Positions 52,463-61,711 are shown, counted from the first letter of the stretch. The stretch is DNA of 64,000 nt from GCA-2733415 sp964276095 (GCA_964276095.1 CAXYDR010000001.1:992001-1056000), one strand, 5' to 3'. Made by a program: numbers and translations. Notes: a model not told the origin generated them from the sequence alone.

Positions 52463-53940
52463 AACAGGTAATTTAATTTAATACCTAACTCATTAAATTC
52501 AAAACCAGCTGCAGTTCCTGATGATAAATTACTGTATCTACCATAAGAGTTTACAGTAAATTCTGAAGTTATTTTGTACCCTAAATTTAACTCTCCTCTA
52601 AAACTTTGTTGTCTTACTTTGTTAATGTACTGATAACCGAAAGCTAAATTTCCATTCGCTATATATTTACTATTAATTTTAGAAAGGTTAACATCTACAA
52701 ACCCTTCAAAAGCAGAAAACTGTTTTGGACTAAAATAAATTTCTGGTCGTTCTTCCTTAAAACTAATTATCTGAGTATTCAAACCAAATTTAATAACACG
52801 CTCTTTTTTTATAACATAATATAATGAGTTAAACCAAAGGTTTCTATTATTGTCGTCTGATTGCTGAGTAAAGTAATATTGTGTAAACCATCCTACATTC
52901 CATTTAGTTAAAATATGATAGTTTGCAAAAAAATGGTTTTGAGCAATTTTTGAATCAATAAGTTGAGCATTAAAATTATGATATTCTTTTTGATAATTAA
53001 TACTGAAGGACTGATTAAAAGTAGGTTTAATTTCTACTTTCGAATTATAAATTATATTATCATATTTAATCATTCCTTTAGACAGTAGATAACTAATATT
53101 ACCTGTAAATTGAATTTGATTAGTTAAATCTTTTTTAAACGTTAATCCAAAAGTATTTTGAATTGCTCTATCCTGAGTAATTCTATTTTCCGTATTTCTG
53201 TATTGATAAACTACTGCAAATGAATTTTTGGTATTAATAGGAACATTAATATATGTTGCTACATTTTTAGCAGTGTTTTTTCCGCTATCATTAGTAATAC
53301 TAGTCTTTTGATTTACAGAAACTTTATATTTATTAGTAATCATCTTTTTTAACTCATTTAACACAGAGTTATTTGTATCAATAAGTAATCCATTTGAAAT
53401 TACATCCAGCGCTTCTTTATCTTGATTATTTGCACGATGTGTGTATGCTAACCCAATATATAAACCCAATATTTTATTATCAATAGCTATCCCTTTATTA
53501 TAATGATTAATTGAGGTATTATATTTTTTAAGATTACTATACGTATTTGCTAAACCTAATTGTACAATTGGATTGTTTGGATAATCATTCTCTAATTCAT
53601 TATACTTCAATAAGGCGATAGTATATTCTTTATTCCATAAAAGTGCCTCAGCATAATTAATAAGGAATTCTATATTCTTGGAATCATTATATAACAGCTT
53701 ATCGAAAATCTCTTTCGCTTTTTGCGGATTACCATTCAAACCTACTGCCCTACCATAACATAATATTGCAGTTTTATTTAACGGTTCTGTTTTTATAAAG
53801 CTTTCAAAAAACACCTCAGCTTCATTAAAACTTCCTTCTTCTAAAAGCAAAAAACCTTTATTTATAGGGGCTTGAGCGTAAATTACTTGAGCTATTAATA
53901 ATAAAAGACCCAGACTGTATTTAAATATTTTATTTCCCAT
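52459..53940 (-). CDS. TPR plus YaiO-like outer-membrane beta-barrel protein
   Basis: Exported protein of 493 residues: signal peptide (about 1-22), tetratricopeptide repeats (about 25-205; AILCYGRAVGLNGNPQKAKEIFDKLL, IVQLGLANTYSNLKKYNTSINHYNKGI) and a C-terminal 16-strand-like barrel of the YaiO type (about 230-493, ending ELGIKLNYLF). TPR plus barrel is the form of polysaccharide exporters such as PgaA and BcsC. The ATG at 53940 is preferred to an in-frame one at 53967 because it gives the signal peptide directly. A phased operator pair lies 46 bases upstream. Confidence 0.85.
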   Translation of the reverse strand: MGNKIFKYSLGLLLLIAQVIYAQAPINKGFLLLEEGSFNEAEVFFESFIKTEPLNKTAILCYGRAVGLNGNPQKAKEIFDKLLYNDSKNIEFLINYAEALLWNKEYTIALLKYNELENDYPNNPIVQLGLANTYSNLKKYNTSINHYNKGIAIDNKILGLYIGLAYTHRANNQDKEALDVISNGLLIDTNNSVLNELKKMITNKYKVSVNQKTSITNDSGKNTAKNVATYINVPINTKNSFAVVYQYRNTENRITQDRAIQNTFGLTFKKDLTNQIQFTGNISYLLSKGMIKYDNIIYNSKVEIKPTFNQSFSINYQKEYHNFNAQLIDSKIAQNHFFANYHILTKWNVGWFTQYYFTQQSDDNNRNLWFNSLYYVIKKERVIKFGLNTQIISFKEERPEIYFSPKQFSAFEGFVDVNLSKINSKYIANGNLAFGYQYINKVRQQSFRGELNLGYKITSEFTVNSYGRYSNLSSGTAAGFEFNELGIKLNYLF

Positions 53941-53986
53941 AATACTTCTCTTTAACGTTATATACAAGTTACGAGCTATAACAAGT

Positions 53987-54016
53987 TCATTAATCTACAG
54001 TAAATGGTATTCTATC
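53987..54016 (-). promoter_or_regulatory. 21-bp-phased half-site pair upstream of the TPR/barrel gene
   Basis: On the minus strand, GATAGAATA (54016-54008), a 12-base spacer and GATTAATGA (53995-53987). The pair ends 46 bases before the TPR/barrel ATG, close to the 51 bases seen at the GT-C-like gene, and it is also upstream of the divergent STAS gene. Confidence 0.58.
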
Positions 54017-54083
54017 GAATATGGAAAATATAAAACAGATATAAATATGACCTTGTGGAATATTAACATCTAAAAACAACATT

Positions 54084-54383
54084 ATGTTACACATTAATTG
54101 TACTCAAGGAATATTTGAAATTGAAGGAGATTTAGCCTCTAGTAATTCTAAAAGTCTAAAATCTCATTTTGAATCACTATTTATTACTAATTCAGAAGTA
54201 ATACTAAGTTTAGGTAAGTTAAATAGTATTGATACATCTGGCGTGAATTGTATTGTAAACCTATATAAAAAAGCTGCTAAAAGTAATATCATTTTTTATG
54301 TCATAGGAAAAACCAATAAGAAAATTTATAATGCAATAGAAAATACAAGATTAAGCTATGTTGTTAAATCCGATTTCCTTTAA
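54084..54383 (+). CDS. STAS domain protein (anti-sigma-factor-antagonist-like)
   Basis: A 99-residue single STAS domain with the conserved loop LNSIDTSGVNCIVNLYKKA; Ser52 in DTSG is the usual phosphorylation site. Such proteins switch partners by phosphorylation, and in some biofilm systems a STAS protein (for example SypA) controls polysaccharide export. It is 5 bases upstream of a flippase gene, so it belongs to the same operon. No kinase or phosphatase partner is encoded here. Confidence 0.85.
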   Translation: MLHINCTQGIFEIEGDLASSNSKSLKSHFESLFITNSEVILSLGKLNSIDTSGVNCIVNLYKKAAKSNIIFYVIGKTNKKIYNAIENTRLSYVVKSDFL

Positions 54384-54388
54384 AGAAT

Positions 54389-55621
54389 ATGGTAATTACA
54401 CTTTCAAAATATAAAATAAAACTTAGTGCTTCTCAACAATTCATGATAAGTATATTATTTGTGAACGCCGGAAACTATCTATATAATTTAGTTTTAGGTA
54501 GGTGGTTAGGACCCGAACTATTTTCAAATGTAGCGTTGTTGGTTACCCTACTATTAATGTTATCATTTTTAGCAATGACACTACAGTTGCTAAGTGCTAA
54601 GTTTATCATTGAATTACCTATAGAGAAAATAAATTCTTTTAAAAATAAACTTTTTAAAATATCGCTCAGGGTTGGCATTTTACTTTCTTTTTTATGCATT
54701 GCTTTTGCTGAAAATTTAGATGATTTATTTAATTTAAATAATATATATGCCTTATACATTTTCGCCTTAGGCATTCCTGTTTACTTTATAATGAGTATTT
54801 CTCGAGGATTACATCAAGGTAAACAAGAGTTTACAAAACTTTCACAGTCTTACATCATGGAAATGCTTGGAAGGATAGTTGTTACTTTTGTTTTAATTGG
54901 CTTTACAAACATCCCTCCTACAATAGCTGTAACTATAGCTATATTAGTATCTTTTATAGTTGGATTATTCCCTAATCAATTTAAATATAAAAAATTAAAT
55001 ACATCACTTGAAATTAGTACTATAGATCAAAAAAATATAGTGAAATTCATCGTTATTACACTATTGTATGAGTGTACACAAATAATCATAAATAATTCAG
55101 ATATACTAATTGTAAAACACTACTTTAATGACTTAGAGTCAGGCCTATACGCATCACTTGCATTAATTGGTCGTGTAGTCTATTTTATAACGTGGATGCT
55201 AATTATGATATTACTTCCAAAAGTTATTGAATCAAAAAAGGAAGGTAAAGATCCTAGAAAGATATTATTAAACTATTTAAAGTATATCTCATTTCTAATA
55301 GCATGCATACTAATAACATGTTTCTTATTTCCAAAAACTATTATTAGCCTATTATTCGGAGAAGCTTATCTATCTATGAGCCCTTTATTATTCAAGTATG
55401 CAGTAGCTACTTCTTTATTTGCTTTAGGTAATTTATTTGTTTACTATTTTTTATCTCTAGCACAATACAAGCCAGTAATTATAGGTGTTCTTTTTGGAGT
55501 TGCCCAATTATTTTTATTAGTTGTTTTCCACAACACATTGGAAGTTGTTGTTCATGTTCAAATAGCTATAATGTTAGCCTTTTTAATTGTAATGTTTGGC
55601 TGCTATAAATTTAATAGGTAA
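54389..55621 (+). CDS. Polysaccharide flippase-like membrane protein (Wzx/MVF family)
   Basis: A 410-residue protein with about 12 membrane helices and no signal peptide. The N-terminus YNLVLGRWLGPELFSNVALLVTLLLMLSFLA and the later NNSDILIVKHYFNDLESGLYASLALIGRVVYF are typical of lipid-linked oligosaccharide flippases (RfbX/Wzx). With the STAS gene in front and a TPR/barrel gene opposite, it fits an export pathway. Together with the GT2, GT4 and GT-C-like genes it could move and polymerise the same glycan, but no linking sequence evidence exists. Confidence 0.86.
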   Translation: MVITLSKYKIKLSASQQFMISILFVNAGNYLYNLVLGRWLGPELFSNVALLVTLLLMLSFLAMTLQLLSAKFIIELPIEKINSFKNKLFKISLRVGILLSFLCIAFAENLDDLFNLNNIYALYIFALGIPVYFIMSISRGLHQGKQEFTKLSQSYIMEMLGRIVVTFVLIGFTNIPPTIAVTIAILVSFIVGLFPNQFKYKKLNTSLEISTIDQKNIVKFIVITLLYECTQIIINNSDILIVKHYFNDLESGLYASLALIGRVVYFITWMLIMILLPKVIESKKEGKDPRKILLNYLKYISFLIACILITCFLFPKTIISLLFGEAYLSMSPLLFKYAVATSLFALGNLFVYYFLSLAQYKPVIIGVLFGVAQLFLLVVFHNTLEVVVHVQIAIMLAFLIVMFGCYKFNR

Positions 55622-55922
55622 CAACTAAATTTTATTGAATTGAAATATCTTACTAGTAACAATAATACAGTACTATTACTATAGTAACATAATAGATATT
55701 TTCAATACAAAAACGAGTAGGTTAAAGGAATAAAAAATACTATCTCTATTTATATAATATTTCATTTATACAAAACTCTAGTATTCAGTAAATAATAAAG
55801 TCCAAGTAAGTTCTATTTTTGGACATCAAGACAATAGAATAATTTTAAGAAAAACAAACATAAGTAACTGTTAGTAAGTATTTTAAATACCGACTTAAGA
55901 ATTCTAACCAATTCTATGAAAA
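55622..55922. other. Intergenic stretch of about 300 bases upstream of the spondin-domain gene
   Basis: AT-rich DNA without a supported gene. TATTTTTG at 55814-55821 could be a -7 element, but no matching -33 TTG was found. No hairpin or phased repeat stands out. Confidence 0.5.
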
Positions 55923-56867
55923 ATGAACAATTCACTACTTTCTTTAAAAAAAATCTGTTTTATAGCCTTAATTTTCACTGCTTTCTTTAGTGAAGCACAA
56001 AGTATTGCAACTTATGATATTACCTTTACAAGTGTTTGGAATGAAGCAGATCATGGTACTTTTCCTACAAGTCCACACTGGTCTGACCTAGTAGGAACAA
56101 CACACAATAGTAACATCAAATTTTGGGAACTTGAAGCAATTGCTTCCCCAGGAATAAAAGATGTTGCCGAAGAGGGGAATAACATCAATATTAGACTCGA
56201 AATTAATTCAGCTATTAGCGCAAACAATGCAGCAATCTATTTGGAAGGCTTCTTTTCTCCATTTGCAGCAATTAGTAGCGCTACTTTAACAAATGTTGAA
56301 GTTGATATAAATAAACCTTTACTTACTTTAGTATCGATGATTGCGCCCAGCCCAGATTGGTTTATTGGTGTAGACTCATATTCTCTTATAGATAATGAAG
56401 GAGACTGGAAAGGTGAAGTTCCTCTTGTTTTAGATATGTTTGCTTATGATGCAGGTACAGATGCTGGTACAAGTTATGAAACAGCAAACATGACAAATAA
56501 TCCGCTGTTACCAATTTCAGCTATTGGAACTAAGTACGGGTTTAATGGTCAAAAAATTGGGACATTAACAATTACTTTAAAAGGCATTTTTTTAGGAATA
56601 GATGATGAATTAGCTGCAAAAAATAGCATAAAATTATTTCCTAATCCAACATCGGAACATATTACAATTTCCAATTTAGATAAAAACAATATCAATAGTA
56701 TTGAAGTATATACCTTGTTAGGTAATCGAGTATTAAAACAAGCTATTGTAGCTAATAAACAAGCAAATGATTTGAAATTAAATTTAAGCGATTTAAAATC
56801 AGGTGTTTATTTTGTAAAATTCAATTCACTTAATAAACAGTCAACAAAAAGAATAGTTGTAAACTAA
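55923..56867 (+). CDS. T9SS-secreted protein with spondin domain
   Basis: Exported protein of 314 residues with a signal peptide (about 1-25). A spondin_N-like domain covers about 27-220: TYDITFTSVWNEADHGTFPTSPHWSDLVGTTHNSNIKFWE and APSPDWFIGVDSYSL are characteristic. A T9SS sorting domain follows (about 235-314; KLFPNPTSEHITI, GVYFVKF). Spondin domains occur in extracellular adhesion proteins. It is convergent with pyrD across a 4-base overlap at 56864-56867. Confidence 0.86.
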   Translation: MNNSLLSLKKICFIALIFTAFFSEAQSIATYDITFTSVWNEADHGTFPTSPHWSDLVGTTHNSNIKFWELEAIASPGIKDVAEEGNNINIRLEINSAISANNAAIYLEGFFSPFAAISSATLTNVEVDINKPLLTLVSMIAPSPDWFIGVDSYSLIDNEGDWKGEVPLVLDMFAYDAGTDAGTSYETANMTNNPLLPISAIGTKYGFNGQKIGTLTITLKGIFLGIDDELAAKNSIKLFPNPTSEHITISNLDKNNINSIEVYTLLGNRVLKQAIVANKQANDLKLNLSDLKSGVYFVKFNSLNKQSTKRIVVN

Positions 56868-57904
56868 TTTGCAGCCTTCAATATCGCTTTATTAATATCC
56901 TTAACTAATTTAGGTCCTTCATAAATAAAACCAGTGTACACTTGTACTAAAGTGGCTCCTGCTTCTATTTTATCAAGTGCGTCTTGTGCTGAGTGTATTC
57001 CACCTACTCCTATTATCGGGAAAGCTTTGTTTGAATGATCTGATAAATATTTAATTACCGCTGTACTTTTATCAGCAACTGGCTTACCACTTACTCCACC
57101 GTTTCCAATGGCATCTAGTTCTGCTTTTGTTGCTTTTAGACCTTCTCTGTTTACAGAAGTATTAGAGGCTATTACACCGTCTATTTTTGTTTCAGCAACT
57201 ACTTCAATAATTTCATCTAATTGCTCGTTATTTAAATCTGGTGCAATTTTTAAAACAATTGGTTTCTGAACTGCTTCTTTATTATTCAATGCTTTTAAAG
57301 TTCCTAGTAATTCTAACAAGTATCCTTTGTCTTGTAGTTTTGCATGACTTCCAACATTCGGGCAACTTACATTTACAACGAAGTAATCAACATACGGATG
57401 CAATGCTTTAAAGCACACTTCATAATCTGCAGTATAATCTTCAGGTTTAGTATCGGTATTTTTTCCGATGTTCCCTCCTATTATTAAGTTCGATCGTTTG
57501 TTTTTTAAGTTTTCTATTGCAGCTTCAACTCCTTGGTTATTAAATCCCATTCGGTTGATGATAGCATTGTCCTCTTTTAAACGAAATAAGCGCTTTTTAG
57601 GGTTACCTACTTGTGCCTTTGGAGTAATAGTTCCGATTTCTATAAAACCGAATCCAAAGTTTGATAATTCGTTATATAATTTCGCTTCTTTATCAAATCC
57701 TGCTGCTAACCCAACTGGATTAGGAAACTTCAATCCGAATACTTCACGCTCTAAACGTGAGTCCTTTACCTGATACAAGCTTCTAAATAAACTTGGTATT
57801 CCAGGAATCTTACTAGCTATTTTTATTAAACTAAAGGTAAAATGGTGAATTTTTTCAGGATCGAAAGAGAAAAATATTGGGCGAATTATAGACTTATACA
57901 TCAA
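56864..57904 (-). CDS. pyrD: Dihydroorotate dehydrogenase, quinone-dependent (class 2)
   Basis: FMN enzyme of 346 residues that oxidises dihydroorotate to orotate in pyrimidine synthesis and passes electrons to the quinone pool, here menaquinone. The N-terminal helices (about 1-40) anchor it to the membrane. Motifs are FPNPVGLAAGFDKEAKLYNEL, GFIEIGTITPKAQVGNPKKRLFRL, NRMGFNNQG, VVNVSCPN with the class 2 Ser, and IGVGGIHSAQDAL near the end. The length is normal. The promoter is not clear. Confidence 0.96.
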   Translation of the reverse strand: MMYKSIIRPIFFSFDPEKIHHFTFSLIKIASKIPGIPSLFRSLYQVKDSRLEREVFGLKFPNPVGLAAGFDKEAKLYNELSNFGFGFIEIGTITPKAQVGNPKKRLFRLKEDNAIINRMGFNNQGVEAAIENLKNKRSNLIIGGNIGKNTDTKPEDYTADYEVCFKALHPYVDYFVVNVSCPNVGSHAKLQDKGYLLELLGTLKALNNKEAVQKPIVLKIAPDLNNEQLDEIIEVVAETKIDGVIASNTSVNREGLKATKAELDAIGNGGVSGKPVADKSTAVIKYLSDHSNKAFPIIGVGGIHSAQDALDKIEAGATLVQVYTGFIYEGPKLVKDINKAILKAAN

Positions 57905-57943
57905 AAAAATATTTGTGCAAAAGTACGCATACTTATTGGAAGA

Positions 57944-57979
57944 AAAAAGACATTACAACCACAGTCATAATGTCTTTTT
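57944..57979 (-). terminator. Terminator after the LRR T9SS gene
   Basis: A 12-bp stem (57944-57955 with 57968-57979) with a 12-base loop and a run of T on the minus strand. It lies between the LRR protein gene and pyrD. Confidence 0.65.
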
Positions 57980-58028
57980 AATTTAGTTATTATCTTAATA
58001 AAGATAGAGACAATTACATGTAAACAAT

Positions 58029-60155
58029 TTATTCTTTAATTAATTTATCTAGCAACACTCCTTTACTTGAAGTTACTTTAATTAAATAAATTCCACTAGT
58101 TAATTGTTGTAAGCTTAATTCTTTTTCCAGTTGGTTTCCTAAAACCTTTACTTCTTGCAATAGTCTTCCATTTATGTCATATAAAGCAATAGACTCTATA
58201 TTGTTATTACCTGAAATTTTAATAAAATCTTTCGTTGGATTAGGGTAGATCTTAAGGCTTGAATCTAAAATATATTCAGAAACTCCTAAGGGATTTACAA
58301 CCGTTGTAATTTCTTTATTGGTAATAATAGGAAAGTTAAAATCAAAATATATTTCAGCTTCATTTTCAAATGTGTCATTTTCAACTAAAGTAGGAAGCGT
58401 CTTTATTTTAAAAGCTAAAAACCCATCATTATTAGCATCATCAAAAGGTAGGTTTATGTTTTCAAAGATAAACTCCACCTCATTGGTGTTTTTAATTCTT
58501 GTAATATACTCATGACTACCGTGTAAAGGTATTAATGTACTTACATCGTACATTGAAGTATCAATAACATCCTTAACTACAATATTTATAGCATTTGCTG
58601 AACCTGTATTTTCAAATCGGATTACATAGTGTAAATACTCCCCTACTTCAGATGGTTCAATTGTTTTTCCTTCCAAACAAGTTTTATCATTAGGATCATA
58701 AGAATTCACTACAGTTTGATGCAATTCAGTAACATTATCCAAAGGTGTTTCATCTCCAGCAACAGGATTTATTGTAGCAGTTATATCCAAAATATCTCCT
58801 CCATTTACAGGGAAACTCGGGTCAGTAGGTGTATTTATGTTTAAGGTTATATTAATTACACCCGATTCAAAAGGTTGCAAATTGCTATAGTTCCATGATA
58901 GCAAACCTGTACTTTGTGTATCAGCACTAGGTGTAGCCGAAACTAAATCCAATACATCATCATTAAAGCTAAAATTTAAGGTGCCAGACAAAATGGTTGT
59001 TCCTTTGTTTTTATAAAAGAGTTGGTAGTTAGCATCAAAACCAGGTCTTGCTCCCGTTAAAGGTAATAACACCATTTCCAAATCATTAAACGTTCCATTG
59101 GGAGTAACACAAAAATCTTGTGCGTAAGGACTTCCATCTGCTGGGAAATTTACTACAATACTCGTAGGAGAAACACTAAAATAAGTAGCGTTTTCTACTT
59201 GCGGTGTTATGGTATACGTCCCTGCTTGTATCGGTATGTTGTAATTTCCTGAAGCATTACCAATAAATGCTCCGGCTGTAACTCCATCATTAATGTTATA
59301 TTGTAAGTTAGGATAATTACTATCCCCTACATCACACCCATTGGTATTCGCATCTAATCTAGCCTGCCCAGAAACTTCATAAAAAGTTGCCCCTGGAGTA
59401 AATGAACAATAAGTATTTACAGTGCAATTGGTATACCCATACGTATCAATTTTAGTTTGTACTAGTTGTAACTCATAATCGTCTGCACAGATATAGGATA
59501 AACTAAGGCAGTTATTAAACTCCAAATAACCTCCATCAAATAAGTTCGCACCATTTTTCAAGTTTATACTTGTTAATAGAGGATTACTAGAACAGCTTAA
59601 AGAATTAATATTAGGATTATTACTTAAATCAATACTTGTCAATTGATTGACATCACATTGTATTGTTTGGATGCTTGCATTGTTACTAACATCTAAATTT
59701 GTTAATTGATTATTATCACAGAATAAGTATATTAAATTCGTATTATAGCTTATATCTAAAGTGGATAATTGATTATCAATACAAAATAAGGCAGATAAAT
59801 TCCCATTATTGCTAACATTTAAATTTGATAATTGGTTGTTAGAACATTCAAATAGAGTTAAAGAAAGGTTTTGTGAAATGTCTAAACTGATAATATTATT
59901 ATTAGCGCACGCAAATGTTTCAAGAGCAAAAAAACTTTCTATACCACTTAATGATGTTATATTACTGTTTTCAACATTCAGCACTGTAACAATAGCAGCC
60001 TCGCTTTCTTGAATTTCTCCATCACTATTGCTATCAATAATTGGCACATGGTTTATTAAAGCGGTCTTAAAATTAGCATCTGGAATATTTACAATTTGGG
60101 AATGTGAAAAATGTGCTATACATATAGCAAATAATACTAGGTAGTAGTTCTTCAT
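58029..60155 (-). CDS. T9SS-secreted leucine-rich-repeat protein
   Basis: Exported protein of 708 residues with a signal peptide (about 1-20). About eight short repeats (residues 55-200; for example LNVSNNGNLSALFCIDNQLSTLDISYNTNLIYLFCDNNQLT) build a leucine-rich region. A carboxypeptidase-like Ig domain (about 255-330), a repeat of the DUF11/DUF7619 type with YDPNDKTCLEGKTIEPSEVGEYLHYVIRFENTGSANAINIVV (about 490-530) and a T9SS sorting domain (about 630-708; KIYPNPTKDFIKI, GIYLIKV) follow. It is probably a surface adhesin or binding protein; the ligand is unknown. Confidence 0.9.
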   Translation of the reverse strand: MKNYYLVLFAICIAHFSHSQIVNIPDANFKTALINHVPIIDSNSDGEIQESEAAIVTVLNVENSNITSLSGIESFFALETFACANNNIISLDISQNLSLTLFECSNNQLSNLNVSNNGNLSALFCIDNQLSTLDISYNTNLIYLFCDNNQLTNLDVSNNASIQTIQCDVNQLTSIDLSNNPNINSLSCSSNPLLTSINLKNGANLFDGGYLEFNNCLSLSYICADDYELQLVQTKIDTYGYTNCTVNTYCSFTPGATFYEVSGQARLDANTNGCDVGDSNYPNLQYNINDGVTAGAFIGNASGNYNIPIQAGTYTITPQVENATYFSVSPTSIVVNFPADGSPYAQDFCVTPNGTFNDLEMVLLPLTGARPGFDANYQLFYKNKGTTILSGTLNFSFNDDVLDLVSATPSADTQSTGLLSWNYSNLQPFESGVINITLNINTPTDPSFPVNGGDILDITATINPVAGDETPLDNVTELHQTVVNSYDPNDKTCLEGKTIEPSEVGEYLHYVIRFENTGSANAINIVVKDVIDTSMYDVSTLIPLHGSHEYITRIKNTNEVEFIFENINLPFDDANNDGFLAFKIKTLPTLVENDTFENEAEIYFDFNFPIITNKEITTVVNPLGVSEYILDSSLKIYPNPTKDFIKISGNNNIESIALYDINGRLLQEVKVLGNQLEKELSLQQLTSGIYLIKVTSSKGVLLDKLIKE

Positions 60156-60261
60156 GTTAGGTTAGTTAGTTTTAGCTAAAAAACAATTAATCTATAACAC
60201 TACAAAGGACATATTATCTATTTAGACTAAAAACCAAAAAATACGGCAAACAACTCCTATT

Positions 60262-60332
60262 TTTTCTTCATCAGTCGCATTAACCTTTCTTGATCAACTG
60301 AAGCTACTAATTTCCCATCAGGAATATATAAA
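60262..60332 (-). pseudogene. Broken copy 1 of the thioesterase gene 3' end
   Basis: Reverse translation gives YIPDGKLVASVDQERLMRLM, close to the true thioesterase C-terminal YTRDGKLVASVTQEGLMRPI. It matches copy 2 at an offset of 210 bp. It has no start and cannot make a protein. Confidence 0.7.
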
Positions 60333-60350
60333 ACCTCATGTATTCATCTC

Positions 60351-60466
60351 AGTATGTGATTTCTCACTACACTACGTTTCGTTTCGAAATGACTAAATCA
60401 CGTACAGTAATAATTTATAAGAAACTAATGTCATTTCGACCTTAGGAGAAATCCCACAAAAAACTA
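60351..60466. repeat. REP-like element, copy 1
   Basis: Imperfect inverted ends (TGTGATTTCTC ... TCGAAATGAC and GTCATTTCGA ... GAGAAATC) flank a middle with ATCACGTACAGTAATAATT. It is copied at 224 bp downstream. The form resembles small palindromic dispersed repeats of Flavobacteriia. Confidence 0.65.
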
Positions 60467-60477
60467 AACCCTCTATT

Positions 60478-60545
60478 TTATCTTAAGCATCAATACTTCT
60501 TGATCAACTGAAGCTACAAGTTTCCCATCAGGAATATAAATATCT
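60478..60545 (-). pseudogene. Broken copy 2 of the thioesterase gene 3' end
   Basis: Reverse translation gives IYIPDGKLVASVDQEVLML, again the thioesterase tail. The copy lies 224 bp before the equivalent site (60725) in the intact gene. Confidence 0.7.
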
Positions 60546-60574
60546 TATAAGAGTAGATCTCACTTATTGCTATC

Positions 60575-60690
60575 TGTATGTGATTTCTCACTCCGCTACG
60601 CTGCGTTTCGAAATGACTAAATCACGTACAGTAATTATTTATAAGAAACTAATGTCATTTCGACTTTAGGAGAAATCCCACAAGAAACTA
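60575..60690. repeat. REP-like element, copy 2
   Basis: Nearly identical to copy 1 at a 224-bp offset, including CGTACAGTAAT, TTATAAGAAACTAATGTCAT and GAGAAATCCCACAA. Its right end reaches the thioesterase stop codon, so it may also act as the gene's 3' hairpin. Confidence 0.65.
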
Positions 60691-61560
60691 AGCCCTCTTT
60701 TTTATCGGTCGCATTAATCCTTCTTGAGTAACTGAAGCCACTAATTTCCCATCACGAGTATAAATATTTCCTCTTGAAAATCCTCTACCAGCGTGGGTAC
60801 TTGGTACATCGATAGAAAACAATAACCAGTCGTCAATATCAAAATCTCTAAAAAACCACATAGAATGATCCAAACTTGCCATTTGAGTATTTCCAAAATG
60901 TGCTTTACTCGCATGAATATTTAATGCTGTTGTTAGAATATTATAATCGGAAACATAAGTAAGCATTTGTTGCTTTTCTGCTAAAGACAATTGCCCATTC
61001 GGACATTTAAACTTAAACCAAACATCAGAATAAGGTTCTAAATCTTTCTTTTCTAACGGATTTACAATCTTTGTTGGTTTAAAGTCTATCGGCCTAGGTA
61101 TCTGTAAAAAAACTTTTACAGGTTCTGGTAAAAAATCACCAAACTGATTCAGCATATCATTCCAACTCAACAATTCTTCTGGTTGTTTGATATCTGATTT
61201 CATCTCAACTTGATGTTCGTAACCCTCTTCTACTTTATGAAAAGAAGCTGCTAATATAAAAATAACTGTTTCTCCTTGTTTGGCTGTTACTCTACGTGTA
61301 GAAAAACTTCCTCCATCACGCATTATGGCAACATCAAATGTTATTGGTAAATTTAAATCTCCTGCTTCTAAAAAATAAGAATGTAAGGAATGTAGCACTC
61401 TACCATTGGTAATGGTGTTATAAGCTGCATTAATCGATTGTGCTAAAACCTGTCCGCCAAATACTGTTGGTGTTCCTACTGTTTCATTAACTCCCTTAAA
61501 ACTAAGTTCTGAAAGTTTATCAAGCCTTAATATATTTAATAATTCTGAGACTGTATTCAT
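60688..61560 (-). CDS. tesB: Acyl-CoA thioesterase II (TesB-like)
   Basis: Double-hotdog thioesterase of 290 residues that hydrolyses acyl-CoA to fatty acid and CoA. The family segments are visible: FGGQVLAQSINAAYNTI (about 32-48), LHSYFLEAGD, RRVTAKQGETVIFILAASFHKVEEGYEHQ, and in the second half ASLDHSMWFFRDFDIDDWLLFSIDVPSTHAGRGFSRGNIYTRDGKLVASVTQEGLMRP. The Asp, Ser/Thr and Gln catalytic residues can be placed in these. The ATG at 61560 removes a 17-residue extension of the frame. Two broken copies of its 3' end lie downstream. Confidence 0.93.
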   Translation of the reverse strand: MNTVSELLNILRLDKLSELSFKGVNETVGTPTVFGGQVLAQSINAAYNTITNGRVLHSLHSYFLEAGDLNLPITFDVAIMRDGGSFSTRRVTAKQGETVIFILAASFHKVEEGYEHQVEMKSDIKQPEELLSWNDMLNQFGDFLPEPVKVFLQIPRPIDFKPTKIVNPLEKKDLEPYSDVWFKFKCPNGQLSLAEKQQMLTYVSDYNILTTALNIHASKAHFGNTQMASLDHSMWFFRDFDIDDWLLFSIDVPSTHAGRGFSRGNIYTRDGKLVASVTQEGLMRPIKKRA

Positions 61561-61687
61561 TGTTTTGTGAAGTTGTTTTCCGAAAATTACTACAAAAAAA
61601 GCTCCTGACAATTAAATTAACATATAATTTAGAGATTAAAAGAGTGCTTTTACGACTGGCAAATTATGTTATTTAAATAAATACGAT

Positions 61688-61695
61688 TATTTTCG
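61688..61695 (+). promoter_or_regulatory. Probable -7 element TATTTTCG of pepT
   Basis: TATTTTCG lies 16 bases before the pepT ATG, matching the elements at 13039-13046 and 22461-22468. Confidence 0.4.
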
Positions 61696-61711
61696 TGAAA
61701 AAATTTACAGG

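Larger units (their letters stand above)
60156..60687. repeat. Intergenic tandem array: thioesterase-gene 3' tail copies and 120-base REP-like elements
   Basis: Two diverged units of [tesB tail copy plus REP-like element] repeat at about 224 bp and abut the intact thioesterase gene, whose own tail is a third copy. Tail copies are listed separately at 60262-60332 and 60478-60545, REP-like elements at 60351-60466 and 60575-60690. No open frame is supported in the rest. Confidence 0.75.

Noticed and set aside
54475..54774. 99-codon frame on the minus strand
   Set aside because: Antisense to flippase membrane helices, which often leave open frames on the other strand.
57468..57773. 101-codon frame on the plus strand
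   Set aside because: Antisense to conserved pyrD motifs.
60351..60690. Insertion sequence remnant
   Set aside because: The element is about 116 bases with no transposase frame; it is better described as a REP-like repeat.
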